Below, piece after piece: positions 32,087 to 35,008 of a stretch of 35,008 bases of DNA (positions within the stretch are counted from its first letter, which is position 1; every line of letters starts with the position of its first letter). A model generated the notes under the pieces. That model did no database searches, was not told where the DNA came from, and worked only from the letters and a program-made list of their open reading frames with translations. The stretch comes from Methanosarcinaceae archaeon. GTDB taxonomy: Archaea > Halobacteriota > Methanosarcinia > Methanosarcinales > Methanosarcinaceae. The stretch is taken from positions 1 through 35,008 of the forward strand of contig JAQVBP010000005.1 of assembly GCA_028690255.1 (NCBI GenBank), written 5' to 3'. Made by a program: the position numbers and the translations under genes.

Positions 32087-32100
32087 TTAGGCAACCCTAA
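32087..32100 (+). promoter_or_regulatory. DtxR/IdeR-type operator 2 of the feo operon
   Basis: TTAGGCAACCCTAA has the same TTAGG/CCTAA arms as operator 1 and lies 33 bases away (centre to centre), about three helical turns. It overlaps a TATA-like AATATATT, so a bound repressor would block transcription. Confidence 0.72.
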
Positions 32101-32117
32101 AAATAAAAAGGTAGAAT

Positions 32118-34238
32118 ATGAAACTTCCGTCCATAAATATAAAAAAACATAATTGCTGCAGCAGCAAACCATGCCCCTCCGGTGAGTTACAAAAAATAAT
32201 TCTGGTCGGGAACCCGAACGTAGGCAAAAGCAGCCTGTTCAACTCTCTTTCAGAAAGTTATGCAATGGTCTCCAATTATCCCGGCACCTCTGTGGAAATT
32301 AGCAGAGGAAAAGGAAAAATTGGAAACCGGGAATACGAAATAGTGGACACTCCCGGGATGTATTCCCTGCTCCCGGTAAGTGAAGAAGAAAAGGTCAGCA
32401 GGGACCTCCTTTTCGAAGATAAACCCCTGGTTTACCTGCACGTGGTAGACGCCAAAAACCTCCGGCGTATGCTCCCCCTCACACTGCAACTCCTTGAAGC
32501 AGGCCTCCCCGTTATCCTTGTCCTGAACATGATGGATGAAGCCGGGGAAAGGGGTATAATAATCGACTTTGAAAAACTCAGCCTGCTTCTGAAAATCCCG
32601 GTTGTCCCCACGGTTTCAAGCGAAGGGAAAGGCATTGAAGAGCTCAGAGAGACGATTAAAATTTTCAGGCCCGTTGAAGATTATGAAAGTTCAGGAGCAT
32701 TAACAGATTACAGCCTGGAAATTGAAGAAGCCCTTAAGGAAATTGAAAGCCGGCTGGAAGAAGAAGAAGAAGGTTTTTCAAAAAGAGCAATGGCACTTCT
32801 CCTCCTCCAACAGGACAGCCAGACCCTTGAAAAGGTAAAAACTGGGGACAAAGCTGAAGAAATAAAGGCCATGTCGGAGGAACTACGGAAAAAAAGCGAC
32901 CAGCCTTTCCAGTACCTTATTACTTTGCAGCGTCAGGAATCCGTAAACAGAATTTTAGACCGGGTTGTGGAAAGCCTGCCGGAAAACCCTGAAGCCGGAA
33001 AGGAGAAAAACGGAAAGGAAAAGAATACGGAAAAGGCGAAAAAACCCGGGATCTTTTTAAAGCAGAGGAAAAAAGCGGACCTGACCGGGAAAAAAATTGC
33101 GTTTGCGGAAAAGCTCGATTCCGTCCTCACCCATCCGGTCCTGGGAATCCCGGTGCTTTTTCTGGTCCTGTACTTCGGGCTCTACCGTTTTGTTGGAGTC
33201 TTTGCAGCCGGGACCGTGGTGGACTTTCTTGAAAACGTGGTCTTTGGGGAAACTATCAACCCCTGGGTCAGCACACAGTTCAGTACCCTCGTGCCCTATC
33301 CGATCATACAGGACCTTTTTGTGGGAGAATACGGAATTTTCACCCAGGCCGTGACATACGCCATCGCCCTGATCCTGCCCATAGTCGGGGCCTTTTTTCT
33401 GGTATTTTCCATCATCGAAGATACAGGATATCTGCCCCGGCTGGGGATGCTCATCGATAGCTCCTTTAAAAAGATAGGACTTTCCGGACGGGCGGTTATT
33501 CCTATGGTTTTAGGCTTTGGCTGCTCCACGATGGCAACAATGGTCACCCGGACCCTGGAGACCCGGAGGGAAAGGCTCATTGCAACCATCCTACTGGCAC
33601 TTGCCATCCCCTGTTCGGCACAGCTCGGAATCATCCTCTCTATCCTTTCGGTAACTCCCAAAGGCCTCCTGATCTGGGCTGGCGTAATCTGTCTGGAATT
33701 TGCCTTTGTGGGCTTTCTCGCAGCAAAACTGCTCCCGGGAAAAGAGCCGAGTTTCTTCATGGAACTTCCCCCACTTCGCAGACCCAGGCTTTCGAACATA
33801 GCCATAAAGACCTATTCAAGGATGCACTGGTACTTCCTGGAAGTCTTGCCCCTCTTCGTCCTGGCAAGCGTCCTGATCTGGATCGGAAGGCTTACCGGAC
33901 TTTTCGGGCTGGCTTTGAAAGTAATGGAATACCCCGCAGGCTGGATAGGGCTTCCCCAGGATACGGCTGTCGTTTTCCTATTCGGCTTTTTCAGACGGGA
34001 CTTCGGGGCGGCCGGACTTTATGATATGTATGACACAGGCCTCCTTTCAGGGGTGCAGCTTGTGGTTGCTGCGGTTACTCTTACTCTCTTTATGCCCTGC
34101 ATTGCCCAGTTCATGATGACCGTAAAGGAAAGAGGGCTTAAAACGGCTCTCGCAATCTCGGGCTTCATCTTCCCCGCAGCCTTCCTGGCAGGCTTCGTTG
34201 TCAATACCGTGCTCAGCGTTCTCAAGGTGGTCATATGA
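32118..34238 (+). CDS. feoB: Ferrous iron transport protein B
   Basis: This 706-aa protein moves Fe(II) across the membrane. It opens with a short Cys-rich segment (Cys13, Cys14, Cys19) and then a G-protein domain: GNPNVGKS (31-38), YPGTSVE, DTPG (77-80), NMMD (137-140) and SSEGKG. A Glu/Lys-rich linker of about 295-325 leads into the Feo membrane domain with repeated gate segments such as VIPMVLGFGCSTMATM. The start follows an AAGGT site. The next gene starts inside its stop codon (ATGA). Confidence 0.95.
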   Translation: MKLPSINIKKHNCCSSKPCPSGELQKIILVGNPNVGKSSLFNSLSESYAMVSNYPGTSVEISRGKGKIGNREYEIVDTPGMYSLLPVSEEEKVSRDLLFEDKPLVYLHVVDAKNLRRMLPLTLQLLEAGLPVILVLNMMDEAGERGIIIDFEKLSLLLKIPVVPTVSSEGKGIEELRETIKIFRPVEDYESSGALTDYSLEIEEALKEIESRLEEEEEGFSKRAMALLLLQQDSQTLEKVKTGDKAEEIKAMSEELRKKSDQPFQYLITLQRQESVNRILDRVVESLPENPEAGKEKNGKEKNTEKAKKPGIFLKQRKKADLTGKKIAFAEKLDSVLTHPVLGIPVLFLVLYFGLYRFVGVFAAGTVVDFLENVVFGETINPWVSTQFSTLVPYPIIQDLFVGEYGIFTQAVTYAIALILPIVGAFFLVFSIIEDTGYLPRLGMLIDSSFKKIGLSGRAVIPMVLGFGCSTMATMVTRTLETRRERLIATILLALAIPCSAQLGIILSILSVTPKGLLIWAGVICLEFAFVGFLAAKLLPGKEPSFFMELPPLRRPRLSNIAIKTYSRMHWYFLEVLPLFVLASVLIWIGRLTGLFGLALKVMEYPAGWIGLPQDTAVVFLFGFFRRDFGAAGLYDMYDTGLLSGVQLVVAAVTLTLFMPCIAQFMMTVKERGLKTALAISGFIFPAAFLAGFVVNTVLSVLKVVI

Positions 34239-34399
34239 AGTGCCCTCTCTGTGGTTGCGAGTTCGAAAAACCCGACGAAAGGACCTGTGCAGGCTGCGGA
34301 AAAATGCGACACTGCAATAAACACTGCTGTCCAAATTGCGGATATGAGCTGGTAAAGGAAACAAAATTAGTGCGCTTCATAAGGAGATTATTCGGATGA
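34235..34399 (+). CDS. 54-aa zinc-ribbon protein between feoB and feoA
   Basis: The protein begins MKCPLCGCEFEKPDERTC and continues with CAGCG, an HCNKHCCPNCG stretch and a basic tail. Two Cys-x2-Cys knuckles (CPLC and CPNC) plus CAGC and two His residues could hold one or two zinc or iron atoms. Its start overlaps the feoB stop (ATGA) and its stop overlaps the feoA start (ATGA), so all three are translationally coupled. Fitting between the two Feo components, it may act as a small accessory or sensor in iron uptake, in the place FeoC occupies in some bacteria; that role is inference. Confidence 0.85.
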   Translation: MKCPLCGCEFEKPDERTCAGCGKMRHCNKHCCPNCGYELVKETKLVRFIRRLFG

Positions 34400-34752
34400 T
34401 AAAAAGAATTTTGAGGAAAATAAAGAGCGGGAAAGGAAGCAAAGAAAACAAAGAAAGCAAAGAAAGCAAAGGAAGCAAAGGAAGCAAAGGAAGCAATGAA
34501 TGCAGCGGGATCAAAGAAGTAACAGGAGGAAAGGGAACGCCTCTTCCCCTCATAAAACCTGGAAAAAAAGCAAAAATTTCCCACCTCGAAACAAAGGACC
34601 TGAAAGTTCTGCAAAAACTTATGGCAATGGGGGTTCTGCCCGGGATGCCCGTGACCCTTATAAGAAAATCTCCATCCTATGTTTTCGAGCTGGACCAGAC
34701 CAGATATGCCGTGGACAGGAACATCGCGGCCCATATATATGTGAGCTACTGA
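34396..34752 (+). CDS. feoA: FeoA-like SH3-fold protein with extended N-terminus
   Basis: This is a 118-aa protein. The C-terminal half of about 45-118 is a FeoA SH3-like domain (PLIKPGKKAKISHLE, MAMGVLPGMPVTLIR, YAVDRNIAAHIYV), which helps FeoB. FeoA is usually about 75 aa; here a basic N-terminal extension of about 45 residues contains Lys-Gly-Ser and Lys-Glu-Ser triplets from a 9-bp repeat. ATG 34396 overlaps the zinc-ribbon gene's stop. A start further in is possible but would lose the coupling. Confidence 0.88.
   Translation: MIKRILRKIKSGKGSKENKESKESKGSKGSKGSNECSGIKEVTGGKGTPLPLIKPGKKAKISHLETKDLKVLQKLMAMGVLPGMPVTLIRKSPSYVFELDQTRYAVDRNIAAHIYVSY
34434..34495 (+). repeat. 9-bp repeat in the feoA 5' region
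   Basis: About seven imperfect units of (G/A)(G/A)AAGCAAA-type sequence encode Lys-Glu-Ser and Lys-Gly-Ser triplets in the FeoA extension. They are in frame, so unit number can change without breaking the gene. Confidence 0.8.
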
Positions 34753-34874
34753 GGCCCAGGGAGTTTGAGACATTTTCTTTTCTCTCTACCTTTCCCCATT
34801 CTGCATTAGAAAACCTCTGCAAAACTCAGCAGACCTCACTCCATCTCATCTATCCACCCTTCTCACTCCCCCGC

Positions 34875-35008
34875 TCATTCTCCAACGTGCCTGACAATGT
34901 GCCCGGCCTCGGGGATTATGATTTCCCTCAGGGCCAGCCTTACGGCATTTGGAGAACCCGGAAGACAGAAGACGGCTTTTCCTTTCACAACTCCTGCGGC
35001 CGCCCGGG
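34875..35008 (-). CDS. moaB: MoaB/MogA-like molybdenum cofactor protein, C-terminal part
   Basis: Forty-four codons of the C-terminus are in the window; the 5' part lies beyond 35008. Residues include GVVKGKAVFCLPGSPNAVRL, whose PGSPNAV motif is characteristic of MoaB/MogA proteins, followed by LREIIIPEAGHIVRH. These proteins adenylylate molybdopterin before metal insertion for molybdenum or tungsten enzymes such as formylmethanofuran dehydrogenase. The stop is TGA at 34877-34875. Confidence 0.85.
   Translation of the reverse strand, partial: RAAAGVVKGKAVFCLPGSPNAVRLALREIIIPEAGHIVRHVGE

Overview
The window looks like a piece of a Methanosarcina-type (Methanosarcinales) chromosome. The pointers are an archaeal alanyl-tRNA synthetase, PurP, Trm-G10, archaeal TruA, a type-2 methionine aminopeptidase, a DUF1805 protein, a CRM/YhbY RNA-binding protein, an Msr/FilR1-like regulator, TATA-box promoters and several apparently leaderless genes. 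Core genes are fairly GC-rich. Two blocks, about 1-6750 and 22740-26670, have clearly different composition and look acquired. No methanogenesis gene is present, so the genus is an inference.

Region 1 (1-6750) is an accessory island. The first 880 bases hold AT-rich palindromes and an 81-bp tandem repeat interrupted by a 130-bp MITE-like insertion. Next comes a two-gene leftward operon of an ABC/AAA-type ATPase followed by a DUF4435/TOPRIM-like protein. This matches the architecture of the PARIS (AriA-AriB) anti-phage system. A second MITE-like element (3158-3273) separates it from a plasmid- or virus-like module. That module has five tightly overlapping leftward genes (zinc ribbon, 53-aa protein, small membrane protein, ASCH-domain protein, DUF6011 protein) and then an HUH rolling-circle Rep. 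A divergent 31-aa ORF and a 3' tRNA fragment (6726-6750) mark the right boundary, as expected for an element integrated in a tRNA gene.

Region 2 (6750-22725) is chromosomal: pepQ-like peptidase, map, an exported protein, DUF1805, Trm-G10, truA, a membrane-anchored HTH regulator with a pentapeptide repeat, purP, an Msr-like regulator, a HerA-like ATPase, a leuD/hacB-leuB pair, an amidohydrolase and a C45/phospholipase-B-like Ntn hydrolase. Several gaps carry short minisatellites (14, 21 bp).

Region 3 (22740-26670) is a low-GC cassette: an SAM methyltransferase overlapping a 553-aa cysteine-rich, C-terminally membrane-anchored protein of unknown function, a large hairpin at its stop codon, a decayed copy of the 5' end of the downstream methyltransferase gene, and a RelBE-type toxin-antitoxin pair.

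Region 4 (26675-35008) is chromosomal again: methyltransferase, alaS, a structured intergenic segment that may encode an ncRNA, yhbY, and an iron-uptake operon feoB / 54-aa zinc-ribbon gene / feoA. That operon lies behind two near-identical DtxR-type palindromes. The C-terminal part of a MoaB-like gene ends the window.
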